This document shows positions 26,517-35,349 of a stretch of DNA of 64,000 nt, piece by piece. Position numbers and translations under genes: made by a program. A model generated the notes under the pieces. It saw only the letters and a program-made list of their open reading frames with translations, had not been told where the DNA came from and did no database searches. Position 1 is the stretch's first letter; each line of letters begins with the position of its first letter. The DNA is from CAZEVY01 sp964515555 (GTDB lineage Bacteria > Acidobacteriota > Terriglobia > Bryobacterales > Bryobacteraceae): contig CAZEVY010000009.1 in the NCBI GenBank assembly GCA_964515555.1, positions 31,725 through 95,724 of the forward strand. The letters run 5' to 3'.

Positions 26517-28436
26517 CTAACGCTCCGCCGGCAGCGGACTCGGCGCGCGCGACACCTGGCCGCGCTTGGCCTCGTCGATGCTGATGTTGTTGGCGTCGAG
26601 CGTCGTGCCCGTCACCTGGTCCATCGAGACGCGCGCCTTGGCGTAGGCCGCCAGCGCCTGGACCTCCGACGACTGCGCCTGCGCCAGGTCGCGCTGGTAC
26701 TGGATGATCATGAACACCGTGGTCGCGCCGAGGGCGTACTTCTTCTGCTCGGCGTCCAGGGTCTGCTCCTGGAGGACGCGCTCCTTCACGGCGGCGTCGT
26801 AGCGCGCGCGCGCCTGCTGAAGCGCGATGAGCGCATTCTGCACGTCGACGCGCACCTGGTTGACCTGCTGCTGCGCGCGGATTTCGGACTGCCGCAGCTC
26901 GAGCTGGTCGCGAATCCAGTCGGATTGCGCCGAGCGGTTGCCGATCGGAATATTCAGCGAGAATCCCACGGAGTAGTTGGGGAAGTTGCGGCGGAAAAGC
27001 TGTCCCATCGTGGAGCCGAACCCTCCGAGAAAGAACGGATCGACGGCGTGGGACACCGGCTGCCCCTGGAAAAGCAGGGTGTTGGTCGAGCCGGCCAGGC
27101 CGTTGTTCTGAAGGTTGAGCTCGAGGTCGAGCGACGGCTTCAACTGGCTGCGGCTGCCCTCCAGACCGATCTTGCTGCTCTCGACGTTGATGCGCGTCTG
27201 CTCCAGGTCGGGGCGATTCTTCATGGCCAGCTCGACCAGATCCTGCATGGGGCGGATCGGTTCCTTCTCCGGAATTCGAATGCTGTCGGTCGGGACGATG
27301 CGGGCCTCGGCCAGCGTGGGACTGGCGACGCCGGTCCGGCTCAGCGCGTTCTTGATGATGGCCTCCTGCTGCAGCAGCTGCGTCTCGGAGGCCAGCAGCT
27401 CCTGTTGGCGGCGCGCGACCTGAGCCTCGGCGCTGACGATCTCGATCTGCGCGAGCGTTCCGATCTCAACCTGTTTCTTGTTGTCGTTGTACAGCTTCTC
27501 GGCCAGGGCCAGCGCCTTGCGCTTCACGTCGAGGTCGGCGTTGAAGCTGACCAGATCCCAGTAGAGGTTGATGACCGATGTGGCGGTCGCGATTACCTGC
27601 TGCTCGAACACCAGATCGGAGACCTTCTGGCTGTTCTTGGCGATGCGGATGTTGCGGTTGTTGACCGCGCGGCCGAAGCCCTGGAGCAGGCGCTGGCTGA
27701 CGTTGAGCTGGAAGTTCGCCTGCGTGAAAGGATTCAGGTCGCCGCGCGGATTGTTGTTGGAGACGTGGTCGGTGTTCCATCCGAAGCTGACGCTGGTGCC
27801 TGTCAGAAACGCCTGCGAGACTCCGTGATTCATCGAATGGGTATCGAAGGTGACCGCGGTGAGACCGGTGGTCACGGTGTTCGCCTGCGGGCTGGTGCGG
27901 TGCCCCCAAGTGTAGGACGAGAACAGTACGGGATCGAGGTTCGGCAGCGACGTTCCGGTAGCCGTGATGATCGTGCCGCCGGTGCTGGCCCCGCCGCCGC
28001 CGCCACCGCCGCCGCCACCACCGCCGCCGCCGGCGCCGAGGCCGAGGACCTGAGCCTGCGCGCTGGAGGCGCCGCGCTGAATCGTGCTCGGCACGCCGCG
28101 CAGCAGACCGCCGGCCTGGGCGCGCGTCAGGTCGACCTCGGCGATGATAGGCCCGTATCGCGAGAGCTCGATATCGAGGCTGTTCTCCAGCGCCAGCGCA
28201 ATGGTGTCCTGAAGGGAAAGGTAGAGCCGCCCGCCGCGCAGCAGCGCTTCCAGGCGCCCGGAATTGCCGAGCCGGATGGGCGGCACCGACGACGGCCGGT
28301 AGGGCCGCGTGAATCGCGAGAAAAGCCCGGTGTCGGGCGCCGGACTATAGTGGATGCCCTGTTGCTGCGCGGGCGCCGCCGGCGCGATCAGCAGTATGGC
28401 CAGCAGGAGGCAAACGAAAGGTCGAAGCGTAGACAT
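26517..28436 (-). CDS. TolC-family outer membrane efflux protein
   Basis: 639 aa with a signal peptide (MSTLRPFVCLLLAILLIAPAAPA). The OEP domain is recognisable from LSLQDTIALALENSLDIELS and two long coiled helical sections (VIATATSVINLYWDLVSFNA, EIVSAEAQVARRQQELLASE, VRVDVQNALIALQQARARYD). TolC proteins form trimeric outer-membrane channels for type I secretion or RND efflux. Odd point: residues about 136-149 are an uninterrupted run of 14 Gly encoded by a triplet repeat, probably in an exposed loop. No RND or membrane-fusion partner lies nearby, so the substrate is unknown. Confidence 0.9.
   Translation of the reverse strand: MSTLRPFVCLLLAILLIAPAAPAQQQGIHYSPAPDTGLFSRFTRPYRPSSVPPIRLGNSGRLEALLRGGRLYLSLQDTIALALENSLDIELSRYGPIIAEVDLTRAQAGGLLRGVPSTIQRGASSAQAQVLGLGAGGGGGGGGGGGGGGASTGGTIITATGTSLPNLDPVLFSSYTWGHRTSPQANTVTTGLTAVTFDTHSMNHGVSQAFLTGTSVSFGWNTDHVSNNNPRGDLNPFTQANFQLNVSQRLLQGFGRAVNNRNIRIAKNSQKVSDLVFEQQVIATATSVINLYWDLVSFNADLDVKRKALALAEKLYNDNKKQVEIGTLAQIEIVSAEAQVARRQQELLASETQLLQQEAIIKNALSRTGVASPTLAEARIVPTDSIRIPEKEPIRPMQDLVELAMKNRPDLEQTRINVESSKIGLEGSRSQLKPSLDLELNLQNNGLAGSTNTLLFQGQPVSHAVDPFFLGGFGSTMGQLFRRNFPNYSVGFSLNIPIGNRSAQSDWIRDQLELRQSEIRAQQQVNQVRVDVQNALIALQQARARYDAAVKERVLQEQTLDAEQKKYALGATTVFMIIQYQRDLAQAQSSEVQALAAYAKARVSMDQVTGTTLDANNISIDEAKRGQVSRAPSPLPAER
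27990..28031 (-). repeat. Glycine-codon triplet repeat inside the TolC-like gene
   Basis: Fourteen consecutive Gly codons on the minus strand (ten GGC, three GGT, one GGG). It is flanked by Gly- and Ala-rich codons. The tract is in frame, so slippage would change the loop length without breaking the gene. Confidence 0.8.
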
Positions 28437-28537
28437 AGAGGTTCCTTCTTAAGCCTTTTCGAGGGGCCACTCGGGTATAGACGAGATCGGGCGAACTCAG
28501 TTCCCTGAATTTTCAATGGTATAGTAACCTCGAATCT

Positions 28538-28747
28538 CGGGGCAACCGCGACGCCTATGCGCCGCATTCGCATCACTCTCAGCTACGACGGANNNNNNNN
28601 NNNNNNNNNNNNNNNNNNNNNNNNNNNNNNNNNNNNNNNNNNNNNNNNNNNNNNNNNNNNNNNNNNNNNNNNNNNNNNNNNNNNNNNNNNNNCGGGGCAA
28701 CCGCGACGCCTATGCGCCGCATTCGCATCACTCTCAGCTACGACGGA
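28538..28747. other. Scaffold gap flanked by identical 55-bp contig ends
   Basis: 28538-28592 and 28693-28747 are identical, separated by 100 N (28593-28692). The repeated sequence includes the truA start. This is a scaffolding join in which the overlapping contig ends were not merged; the extra truA start at 28557 is not a second gene. Confidence 0.85.
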
Positions 28748-29461
28748 ACGGAGTTTCATGGGTGGCAGATTCAGCCCGACGTGCTTACCATACAGGGCGT
28801 CGTGGAGCGCGCCGTCGGCGAAATCGAGGGCGCGCCCGTCGACGTCACGGCGAGCGGGCGCACCGACGCCGGAGTCCACGCGCTCGCGCAAGTCGCGGCC
28901 TTCAATCTCGCCAACCCGATTCCCGCCGATAATCTCCGCCGCGCGATGAACCGGCTGCTGCCGGCCTCGATCCGCATTCTGGAGACGGCCGAGGCCCCCG
29001 CCGGATTTCATCCGCGCCATGACGCCATCGCCAAGACCTACGAGTACCGCATCTTCCGCGGCGAAGTCTGCCCGCCTTTCGAGCGCCGCTACGTGCATCA
29101 TCATCCCTATCCGCTCGACGTGGAGCGCATGGCCGCGCTGGCGCCGGTCCTCGAAGGCGAGTACGACTTCTCCGCCTTCGCCGCCGCCGACGACAAGGAC
29201 GCCCTCGGCCGCTCGAAGGTGCGCACCATCTTCTCCTCGCGCGTCGAAGTTCGCGACGAGAGGATCTACTACCGCGTCCGCGGCAGCGGGTTCCTCAAAC
29301 ACATGGTGCGGAACATCGTGGGATCGCTGCTCGAAGCCGGCAAGGGCAATCTCGACGAGGCGGGACTGCGCGCGTTGCTCACGCCCGGCTGCGCGGGGAA
29401 AGGCGGGCCGACGTCGCCGGCCTCGGGGTTGTTTCTGATCGGCGTCGAGTATTCGCCGTAA
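28712..29461 (+). CDS. truA: tRNA pseudouridine(38-40) synthase
   Basis: 249 aa, full length. TruA isomerises uridines 38-40 in the tRNA anticodon stem-loop. The N-terminus RIRITLSYDGTEFHGWQIQP and the catalytic Asp52 in TASGRTDAGVHA are visible, followed by FHPRHDAIAKTYEYRI and the C-terminal FLKHMVRNIVGSLLEAG. The start ATG 28712 lies just after the assembly gap, in the intact copy of a duplicated contig end. Confidence 0.97.
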   Translation: MRRIRITLSYDGTEFHGWQIQPDVLTIQGVVERAVGEIEGAPVDVTASGRTDAGVHALAQVAAFNLANPIPADNLRRAMNRLLPASIRILETAEAPAGFHPRHDAIAKTYEYRIFRGEVCPPFERRYVHHHPYPLDVERMAALAPVLEGEYDFSAFAAADDKDALGRSKVRTIFSSRVEVRDERIYYRVRGSGFLKHMVRNIVGSLLEAGKGNLDEAGLRALLTPGCAGKGGPTSPASGLFLIGVEYSP

Positions 29462-29517
29462 GGATCCATGGGTATGGCTTTCGGTATGTCGGCAGCGGTG
29501 AGCCGCCGTCGCTTACT

Positions 29518-29919
29518 TCAAACAGGAATAATCCGGGCCGCCGGGTCGAGACGCCGCAGGTCCTTCGGGTCGCTTGTCACAATGGGGTCCTGCCGCTCCC
29601 GGGCAAGGATCACAACCCAAGCGTCGATAACATCCGGCGAGTCCGTGGCGGCGCAGAGTTCTCCACAGGAACGGGCAAGCTGTTCATCAAGCGGAACGAT
29701 CTCCACTTCGCCGCACCGCAGGAACCGCGCTAACGCAACCTGAACACGGCCATCGCGCCAGGCTTGTCCCACCACGCCAGCAGGCACTCGAAAGGCCCGG
29801 CCTTGGGCCAGCGCCCGATCGAGCAAAGCGATCATGCGCTTGTCACCGCGATCCAGGGCGATGAGGGCGCCGGCATCCAGTACTAATCCCGCCGCGGTGC
29901 GAGTGCGCGTTCTGCCCAT
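29518..29919 (-). CDS. PIN-domain toxin (VapC-like)
   Basis: 133 aa. A PIN ribonuclease fold with acidic residues in LVLDAGALIALDRGD near the N-terminus and TDSPDVIDAWVVILARERQD plus PIVTSDPKDLRRLDP near the C-terminus. The ATG at 29919 is the only reasonable start because LVLDAG is preceded by no other start codon. It overlaps the antitoxin gene by 37 nt, so translation is coupled. It probably cleaves RNA when released from the antitoxin encoded just upstream. Confidence 0.85.
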   Translation of the reverse strand: MGRTRTRTAAGLVLDAGALIALDRGDKRMIALLDRALAQGRAFRVPAGVVGQAWRDGRVQVALARFLRCGEVEIVPLDEQLARSCGELCAATDSPDVIDAWVVILARERQDPIVTSDPKDLRRLDPAARIIPV

Positions 29920-30119
29920 TTGACGTCCTCAGCGGCCGGCTCGCCATACTGTTCGACCAAATCCCGCAGCAGCGCCCGGAGAGATTCGCGCCTCTCGTGT
30001 TCCGCCAGGACCCGGGCAATATAACCCGAAACCGAATCGGCCCGTCCAGCTCGAATCTCCCGGTGGACTCTCACCAACTGATCTTTGGGCAGACTAATGG
30101 CGATCTTCGACCTGGTCAT
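29883..30119 (-). CDS. Ribbon-helix-helix-type antitoxin (VapB-like)
   Basis: 78 aa. The N-terminal KIAISLPKDQLVRVHREI has the beta-strand and helix pattern of RHH DNA-binding antitoxins. The central ADSVSGYIARVLAEHERRES is the second helix, and the acidic C-terminal part (VEQYGEPAAEDVKWAERAL) would block the PIN toxin. It is the first gene of the pair. Its start codon overlaps a short direct repeat that may be its operator. Confidence 0.8.
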   Translation of the reverse strand: MTRSKIAISLPKDQLVRVHREIRAGRADSVSGYIARVLAEHERRESLRALLRDLVEQYGEPAAEDVKWAERALAPRRD

Positions 30120-30134
30120 ACCACGATCATACCA
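30116..30134 (-). promoter_or_regulatory. Direct-repeat operator candidate of the RHH/PIN pair
   Basis: TCATACCA occurs at 30116-30123 and 30127-30134 (plus-strand reading), 11 nt apart, about one helical turn. It covers the antitoxin start codon. TATGAT on the minus strand within it may serve as a -10 box. RHH antitoxins usually bind such paired short sites. Confidence 0.4.
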
Positions 30135-30200
30135 GTCTGGATGAGGCCGTCAAGGCAAGCACCGCCACGTCGACATGCCCGATACGTCCCGTCCGGCCGC

Positions 30201-31415
30201 CTACTTTGACGGGAACAAACGGTCCGGCAGCAGGCGCCAGGTGATGAGCATCGAGAGCGGATGCATCAGCCCGGCGATGATGAACACCGGCGCATAGGAG
30301 AAGCTCGACACCAGATAGCCGGTGCCGAGATTCGCGAGCATGCCGCCGATGGCGCCGCCGGTGCCGGAGAATCCCGTCGCGGTGCCGATCTCGCCGCCGC
30401 GGAACAGGTCGGTGGGCAGCGTCTGGAGGTTGGCCACCCAGAGCGCGTGGCCGAAGGTGAGAAAGCACGCCGCGCCGATCGCCATCCAGGCCTCGGGAAC
30501 GAAGGGCGCGCCCATCACCGCCGGCATGCAGGCGGCGCCCAGCGCCATGACGAACTTCCGCGCGCGGGGCAGCGTCCATCCGGCGCGCATCAGGCGTCCC
30601 GAAAACCAGCCGCCAAGCACGTAACCGATATCGCCGAAAATGAACGGGACCCAGGCGTATTTACCGACCATCGCGATATCGAATCCACGCTCTTTTTGCA
30701 GATATTCGGGAAGCCAGAAGATCGCGAAGTAAAGCACCGGGTCGGTGAAGAACCGCGTGAGGATCAGCGTGTAGCAGCCCGGCATGCGCACCACGCGCTT
30801 CCAGTCGACCCTGGTTTGCGGCGCACCGGCGTCCCTGGTGTGCCCGCCGCCCTCGGGCGAGCGGTAGATCGCCAGCCACGCCGCGAGCCAGACCAGTCCC
30901 ATGGCGCCGGTGACGAGAAACGACGCCCGCCATCCCCAGTGCAGCGTGATGAACGCCACCATCGGCGGCGCGATGGCCGAGCCCATGGAAGAGCCCGCGT
31001 TGAAGATGCCGACACCCAGCGCGCGCTGCGACGCCGGAAACCATTCGGCGACCGCCTTGGCCGCCGCCGGCCAGTTGCCGGGTTCGGCCAGTCCGAGCAG
31101 AAACCGGCAGGCGCCGAGCGACCACTTGCCCACCGCCGCCGCGTGCAGCATCTGCGCCGCCGACCAGGAGACGATGAACACGGCGAAGCCGCGCCGCGTG
31201 CCCAGCCGGTCGACGATGTAGCCGGAGCCGGCGTACATGATGGCGTAGGCGGCCATGAACAGGGCGAGGATCTGCGAGTAGTCGCGCTCGTCGAGCGCGA
31301 ATTCGCCGCGCACGGTGCGCGAGACCACCGAGAGCGTGAGGCGGTCGGCGTAGTTGAGCATGGTCGCCAGGCACAGCAAGGCGGCGACGATCCATTTCGG
31401 GTGGGGGCGCTTCAT
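30201..31415 (-). CDS. MFS transporter, anion:cation symporter-like (ExuT/GudP type)
   Basis: 404 aa with twelve predicted membrane helices. LATMLNYADRLTLSVVSRTV at TM1, RLGTRRGFAVFIVSW at loop 2-3, RFLLGLAEPGNWPAAAKAVA and GWRASFLVTGAMGLVW match the ACS family, which moves hexuronates, glucarate or similar organic anions with protons. The substrate is not certain. The ATG at 31415 overlaps the stop of the upstream membrane-protein gene (ATGA), so it belongs to the same minus-strand operon. Confidence 0.9.
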   Translation of the reverse strand: MKRPHPKWIVAALLCLATMLNYADRLTLSVVSRTVRGEFALDERDYSQILALFMAAYAIMYAGSGYIVDRLGTRRGFAVFIVSWSAAQMLHAAAVGKWSLGACRFLLGLAEPGNWPAAAKAVAEWFPASQRALGVGIFNAGSSMGSAIAPPMVAFITLHWGWRASFLVTGAMGLVWLAAWLAIYRSPEGGGHTRDAGAPQTRVDWKRVVRMPGCYTLILTRFFTDPVLYFAIFWLPEYLQKERGFDIAMVGKYAWVPFIFGDIGYVLGGWFSGRLMRAGWTLPRARKFVMALGAACMPAVMGAPFVPEAWMAIGAACFLTFGHALWVANLQTLPTDLFRGGEIGTATGFSGTGGAIGGMLANLGTGYLVSSFSYAPVFIIAGLMHPLSMLITWRLLPDRLFPSK

Positions 31416-33091
31416 GGACGGAACCCGAACGCTACCACACCGATCCCCAGCACACGCGGGTCGGCAGCGCCGGGACGATACTCGGGCGTCACGCGGAATT
31501 CGATGCGCACGCTCGCGGCAGCGACGCCGGGGGCGAGGTCCCAGGAGGCGTTCTGCCAGCCGGGTTGGCTGAACTCGCGCGCGCCGAGCGCGACGCCGTC
31601 GATCGTCACCTCGACGCGCGAGCGCCCAAGATCGCGCAGCAGCGCGGGGCCGACGTTGACGGTCATCTCGAATCGCCGCGCGCCGGCGGGACGATGGAGC
31701 CGCGCCGCGGCCCGCGGCTGGATCCAGCGGAAGCCTTCTTCGAGCGGATACCAGCCGTCCTCAAGCTGCCACACGGGAGTGAGCGCGGTCATCCGGATGA
31801 AGGACGGCTCGGGCGTCGCCGATTCGTGGACGACGGTGTGGAGGCGCCGCGTATTCGGGTCCCAGCTCAGGAGCATCGTGGGAGGCTTTGCGAGCGCGTC
31901 GCGCAGGTTGGTGTGTTCGAGCGAATAGACGGTGGCCTCGCGGCCGGTGAACCATCGCAGCGCGCCGGCGATGCCCCACTCGCGCATGGGCGCGCGGTCG
32001 TAGAGGTAGGTGCGGATTTCGCGCCGGGGACGCACAGCGCCGCCGATGGCTTCGACGTAGGCGCGATTGTCGTGGGCCTCGGCGAGCGCGGTGTTGCGCT
32101 CGACGCGGAGCCGCTGGTAGTTGAACGGGAGCCAAATGGCGAAGAACGCGGCTACCAGCGCCGGATGCGCGCGCGCCGCAACCACCGCCAGCAGGATTGC
32201 GATGCCGGCGAGCGGCAGATACAGATACGCCGCGAACATGCGGCCCGGCAGGAACAACAGCAGTCCGAGAGTCGACATCGCGAGCACGGCGCCGAGCCAA
32301 AGCCGGCGGTCGCGGAGCAACGCGGGAAGCGCGATGAGAATCGCGCCGAGCCAGGGGATCAGGAACACACGGTCGGTGTAGAACGGAACTGTCTTTGCGA
32401 GCGCGGCGGCGGAGAGGCGGAAGGTGTAGTCGTCGTCCTTGTGCGGCGTAAAGAGGATGCCTTGTATTCCGAAGGTGAGCGACGCCGCGAAGAAGGGGAT
32501 CAGGCGCTTCCAGCGAGTCTCGCCGAGGAGCATTTCATAGGCGGCCAGCACCACCGGCAGCATCACGGCCTGCTCCTTCGACTTGTAGGCCAGCCAGAAG
32601 AAGACGAAGCTCACGATCCAGCGGCCGGCGCGCCAGGTCGCGAGCGAGAGCAGACAGAACGTCGCGCACAGAACGTCGAAGATGTACATGGGCTTCCAGA
32701 GCGCGTCGAAGACGCCCATGTGGAAGCCGAACCACAAGGCGCCGGCGGAAGCGGCCACGACGGGCAGGTCGAGCCGGCGCAGCAGCAGCCAGAGCAGCAC
32801 GACGTTGGCGATGTGCAGGGCGTGCAGGACGCCGACATACCATCGATAGTCGAGGCCCACGGTTCGGCCGAGCGCGTGAAAGTAGGAATGCCCGGCGGGG
32901 CGGAAGTTATATATGAAGAATCGCGGGGAGAGCGCGCCGGTGAGAAAGACCGAGGGCTGCGCGTCACGCGTCCAGCTCAGGTTATCGAGGTCGTCCGCGG
33001 AGAAGTAGCCTTCGTAGGCGCCGCGATTGGCGACCAGGAACAGCAGGGTGAACAGGACTAGAAGCAGGCACGCCGCCAGGCGGCGTTTCAC
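31412..33091 (-). CDS. Polytopic membrane protein, GT-C glycosyltransferase-like
   Basis: 559 aa. A first transmembrane helix (LAACLLLVLFTLLFLVANRG) is followed by YFSADDLDNLSW, an acidic pair in the first loop as in GT-C enzymes. About ten more helices follow, then a soluble beta-rich domain (residues about 380-559: ARRFEMTVNVGPALLRDLG, RVEVTIDGVALGA, VRIEFRVTPEYRPG). GTG 33091 overlaps the upstream stop (GTGA); a longer frame to 33625 lies within the upstream gene. The GT-C assignment is a guess from topology and the DD motif. No acceptor is known. Confidence 0.65.
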   Translation of the reverse strand: MKRRLAACLLLVLFTLLFLVANRGAYEGYFSADDLDNLSWTRDAQPSVFLTGALSPRFFIYNFRPAGHSYFHALGRTVGLDYRWYVGVLHALHIANVVLLWLLLRRLDLPVVAASAGALWFGFHMGVFDALWKPMYIFDVLCATFCLLSLATWRAGRWIVSFVFFWLAYKSKEQAVMLPVVLAAYEMLLGETRWKRLIPFFAASLTFGIQGILFTPHKDDDYTFRLSAAALAKTVPFYTDRVFLIPWLGAILIALPALLRDRRLWLGAVLAMSTLGLLLFLPGRMFAAYLYLPLAGIAILLAVVAARAHPALVAAFFAIWLPFNYQRLRVERNTALAEAHDNRAYVEAIGGAVRPRREIRTYLYDRAPMREWGIAGALRWFTGREATVYSLEHTNLRDALAKPPTMLLSWDPNTRRLHTVVHESATPEPSFIRMTALTPVWQLEDGWYPLEEGFRWIQPRAAARLHRPAGARRFEMTVNVGPALLRDLGRSRVEVTIDGVALGAREFSQPGWQNASWDLAPGVAAASVRIEFRVTPEYRPGAADPRVLGIGVVAFGFRP

Positions 33092-34278
33092 CACAGCGAA
33101 TTCCACTGGCGGATGCGTTCCTCGAGGGTCTGCGTGGAATCCTCCTTGGAGGGCTTCCACGACGCGAGTGGCTCGGCGATCGTCTTCCCTTTCTCGGCGG
33201 CCAGGAACACCAGCGTTTTCTGGATCCGCTCGCGGGTTTCGGGGTTCTGGGTCCGCAGCGAGTCGGCGAGCAGTTTCGGAAGGTTGACCTTGTCGCGCGC
33301 CGCGTCGTGCCTGCGGCTGAGCAGAACGGCCAGAATGGACTCCACGGCGTCGAGCGGAAGCGTTTCGTTGCGGAGGTAGCCAGCGCTGTGCGAGCAGAGC
33401 GTGTGGGCGGCCGCGGCGTCGGGCTTCAGGAGGCGGCGCGCGATGCGCTCTCTGGCGCGCTGGCGCTCGATGGGCGTGGCATTCGTCTTGGTGAGCCGCC
33501 ACAAATCGTAACGGACGAGGTTGTGCGAGGTCGAGAGCCGCGGGACGGCCAACAGCATCGCGCTGACGAGCACCGCGACTACGGCCGCGGCGACCGTCCT
33601 GGAACGCCAATCCTTGCGGTGCCAATAGTAGTCGAAGCGCGAGGTAATGCCGGCCGAATACAAGTCATAGTCGTGGTCCACGTCCGGCATGTCCTCGAAC
33701 GCCCGATAGAGGAAGAGGACCTGTTTCTTCGCCACCAGCGCCTGCCCCTGGCCGGCGTGTCGGGCGGCGATCTCCGCGAGTTCCCTGTCCAGATCGGCCG
33801 GGGCGGCGGAGTGAGACTTGACCAGATCGGCCAGCCGGGCGGTCCGCGCCGCATCGGCAGCGATTTGGGAGCACAAGCGGTCCTGATAACGCGCCAGCCT
33901 GCGCTGGACCCGAGCGCGGATACGCTCGGCGAGCCGGTCGGTCCACGCCACCAGGGGCTGCCAGGCGCCGGCGAGAGGGGCCGGCGCGGCGATGCCGGTC
34001 ACGCCGCCGGCCAGGATCTGTCGCGAGGCGATCGACACCAGAATGGCGGCGAACAACGAGGTGTCGGAGAGGGCGCCGGAGCGGTCGAGGAGCCAGAACA
34101 GAACCAGGGGTATCGCCGAGTAGACGCCGAGCAGGATCCAGGTTTCGACCAGGAGCCAGGCGCCGCGCAACTCGCTCAGGAGTCCGGTTACGCGGTTTCG
34201 CGCGACAGCCAGGCCGACGACGAAGACAATAAGATAGTTGAGCCGGGCGTCGATGTCGGGTGAGAGCGAAAGGTCCAT
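33088..34278 (-). CDS. Membrane protein of unknown function
   Basis: 396 aa. N-terminal helices (YLIVFVVGLAVARN, LVETWILLGVYSAIPLVLFW, LFAAILVSIASRQIL) precede a long charged helical section of about residues 110-215, another helix (TVAAAVVAVLVSAMLLAVP) and a helical C-terminal domain with HEAT-like turns (LLKPDAAAAHTLCSHSAGYL, ILAVLLSRRHDAARDKVNLP). I recognise no family. It ends with GTGA overlapping the next gene, so it is co-translated with the GT-C-like protein. Confidence 0.6.
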   Translation of the reverse strand: MDLSLSPDIDARLNYLIVFVVGLAVARNRVTGLLSELRGAWLLVETWILLGVYSAIPLVLFWLLDRSGALSDTSLFAAILVSIASRQILAGGVTGIAAPAPLAGAWQPLVAWTDRLAERIRARVQRRLARYQDRLCSQIAADAARTARLADLVKSHSAAPADLDRELAEIAARHAGQGQALVAKKQVLFLYRAFEDMPDVDHDYDLYSAGITSRFDYYWHRKDWRSRTVAAAVVAVLVSAMLLAVPRLSTSHNLVRYDLWRLTKTNATPIERQRARERIARRLLKPDAAAAHTLCSHSAGYLRNETLPLDAVESILAVLLSRRHDAARDKVNLPKLLADSLRTQNPETRERIQKTLVFLAAEKGKTIAEPLASWKPSKEDSTQTLEERIRQWNSLW

Positions 34279-34309
34279 AGCCGGGTGCAGGCCGGACGCT
34301 TCGGAATGC

Positions 34310-34573
34310 TCACGCTCCGAAGCGCAACTGGTACTCGGCCATCTGGCGGGCCGAGGGGCGAATGTTGTAGAAAGACTCCAGCGCTTCCTCCTCGGTAAGA
34401 AGGTAGCTGTCGGTGGCGATCATCTGCTGGCGAACGAGGGTGCGAAGGGCCGCCAGAAGCTCGGCCGGTTCCAGGCGGGTGACAGCCTTGAGCTGCCGGC
34501 CGGATGCGATTCCCTTCGAAAGCATCGTCGCGAGAACACGCTTGGCGTTCAGATCCAGCGCCTCGACAAACAT
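34310..34573 (-). CDS. Small winged-helix-like protein of unknown function
   Basis: 87 aa from ATG 34573, chosen because AAGGAG lies 6 nt upstream; a start at 34594 would put that ribosome-binding site inside the gene. The sequence (VLATMLSKGIASGRQLKAVT, LEPAELLAALRTLVRQQMIA, DSYLLTEEEALESFYNIRPS) looks like a single winged helix, with an alpha3 recognition-like helix and a beta wing, as in MarR or BlaI-type modules. It lies 31 nt before the membrane-protein gene and may be its regulator. A minus-strand TATACT is present just upstream at 34594-34599. Confidence 0.6.
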   Translation of the reverse strand: MFVEALDLNAKRVLATMLSKGIASGRQLKAVTRLEPAELLAALRTLVRQQMIATDSYLLTEEEALESFYNIRPSARQMAEYQLRFGA

Positions 34574-34600
34574 CAGCTCTCCTTGCCAACTCAAGTATAG

Positions 34601-35326
34601 ATGAAATCATTGAAGACGCTCGACCGCGTGATTTCCAAGGCCGGCATCGGCTCGCGCACCGAGGCGCGGAGCTGGATCGGACAGGGCCGGGTGGCGGTCA
34701 ACGGGCGCAAGATTCAGACGCCCGACCACTGGGTGGACGTGGAGCGGGATCGTGTCACGCTCGACGGAAAGCCGCTCGAGGAGAGCGAGAAGATCTACCT
34801 GCTGCTCTACAAGCCCAAAGGTTACCTGACTACGTATAAGGACCCGCAAAAACGGAAGACGGTCTACGATCTCATCGAGGGCGTCGAGCAGTTCGTGGTC
34901 CCGGTCGGACGCCTGGACCTGGACACCAGCGGCCTGCTCATCCTGACCAACGACACCGAGTTCGCCGAGCACATCATGAACCCGGAGCATAAAGTCGCCA
35001 AGACTTACCAGGTGAAGTCGACGGGCGTGCTGTCGGAAGAGCAGCTCGAGCGGCTGCGGCGCGGCGTGGAACTCGACGACGGGCCGACGGCTCCGGCGCG
35101 GGTCACGCGGCTCCGGGACGGCGGCGGGCACAGCGTCATCGAGATCGTGCTCACCGAAGGGCGGAACCGGCAGGTGCGGCGGATGCTCGATGCGATCGGG
35201 AGCCGGGTGCGGAAGCTGGTGCGGACGGCGATCGGCGGGATACGGATCGGGGACTTGGAGATTGGCCGGTGGCGGAGGTTGACGCGGGCGGAGGTGGCGG
35301 CGCTTCGGCGGGCGGCGGGCCTATAA
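34601..35326 (+). CDS. RsuA/RluB/RluE-family rRNA pseudouridine synthase
   Basis: 241 aa. An N-terminal S4 RNA-binding domain (LDRVISKAGIGSRTEARSWI, GQGRVAVNGRKIQTPDHWVD) is followed by the catalytic domain with LLLYKPKGYLTT, GRLDLDTSGLLILTND (catalytic Asp106), VAKTYQVKS and EGRNRQVRRMLDAIG. The enzyme isomerises a uridine in 16S or 23S rRNA. Which of RsuA or RluB it is cannot be fixed from sequence alone. It is transcribed divergently from the small wHTH-like gene, with only 27 nt between starts. Confidence 0.92.
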   Translation: MKSLKTLDRVISKAGIGSRTEARSWIGQGRVAVNGRKIQTPDHWVDVERDRVTLDGKPLEESEKIYLLLYKPKGYLTTYKDPQKRKTVYDLIEGVEQFVVPVGRLDLDTSGLLILTNDTEFAEHIMNPEHKVAKTYQVKSTGVLSEEQLERLRRGVELDDGPTAPARVTRLRDGGGHSVIEIVLTEGRNRQVRRMLDAIGSRVRKLVRTAIGGIRIGDLEIGRWRRLTRAEVAALRRAAGL

Positions 35327-35349
35327 TAGAACGCAGCAGAGGAGGCGCG

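Noticed and set aside
28557..28592. Second truA start before the 100-N gap
   Set aside because: It is the duplicate end of the neighbouring contig, identical to 28712-28747, and has no downstream gene body.
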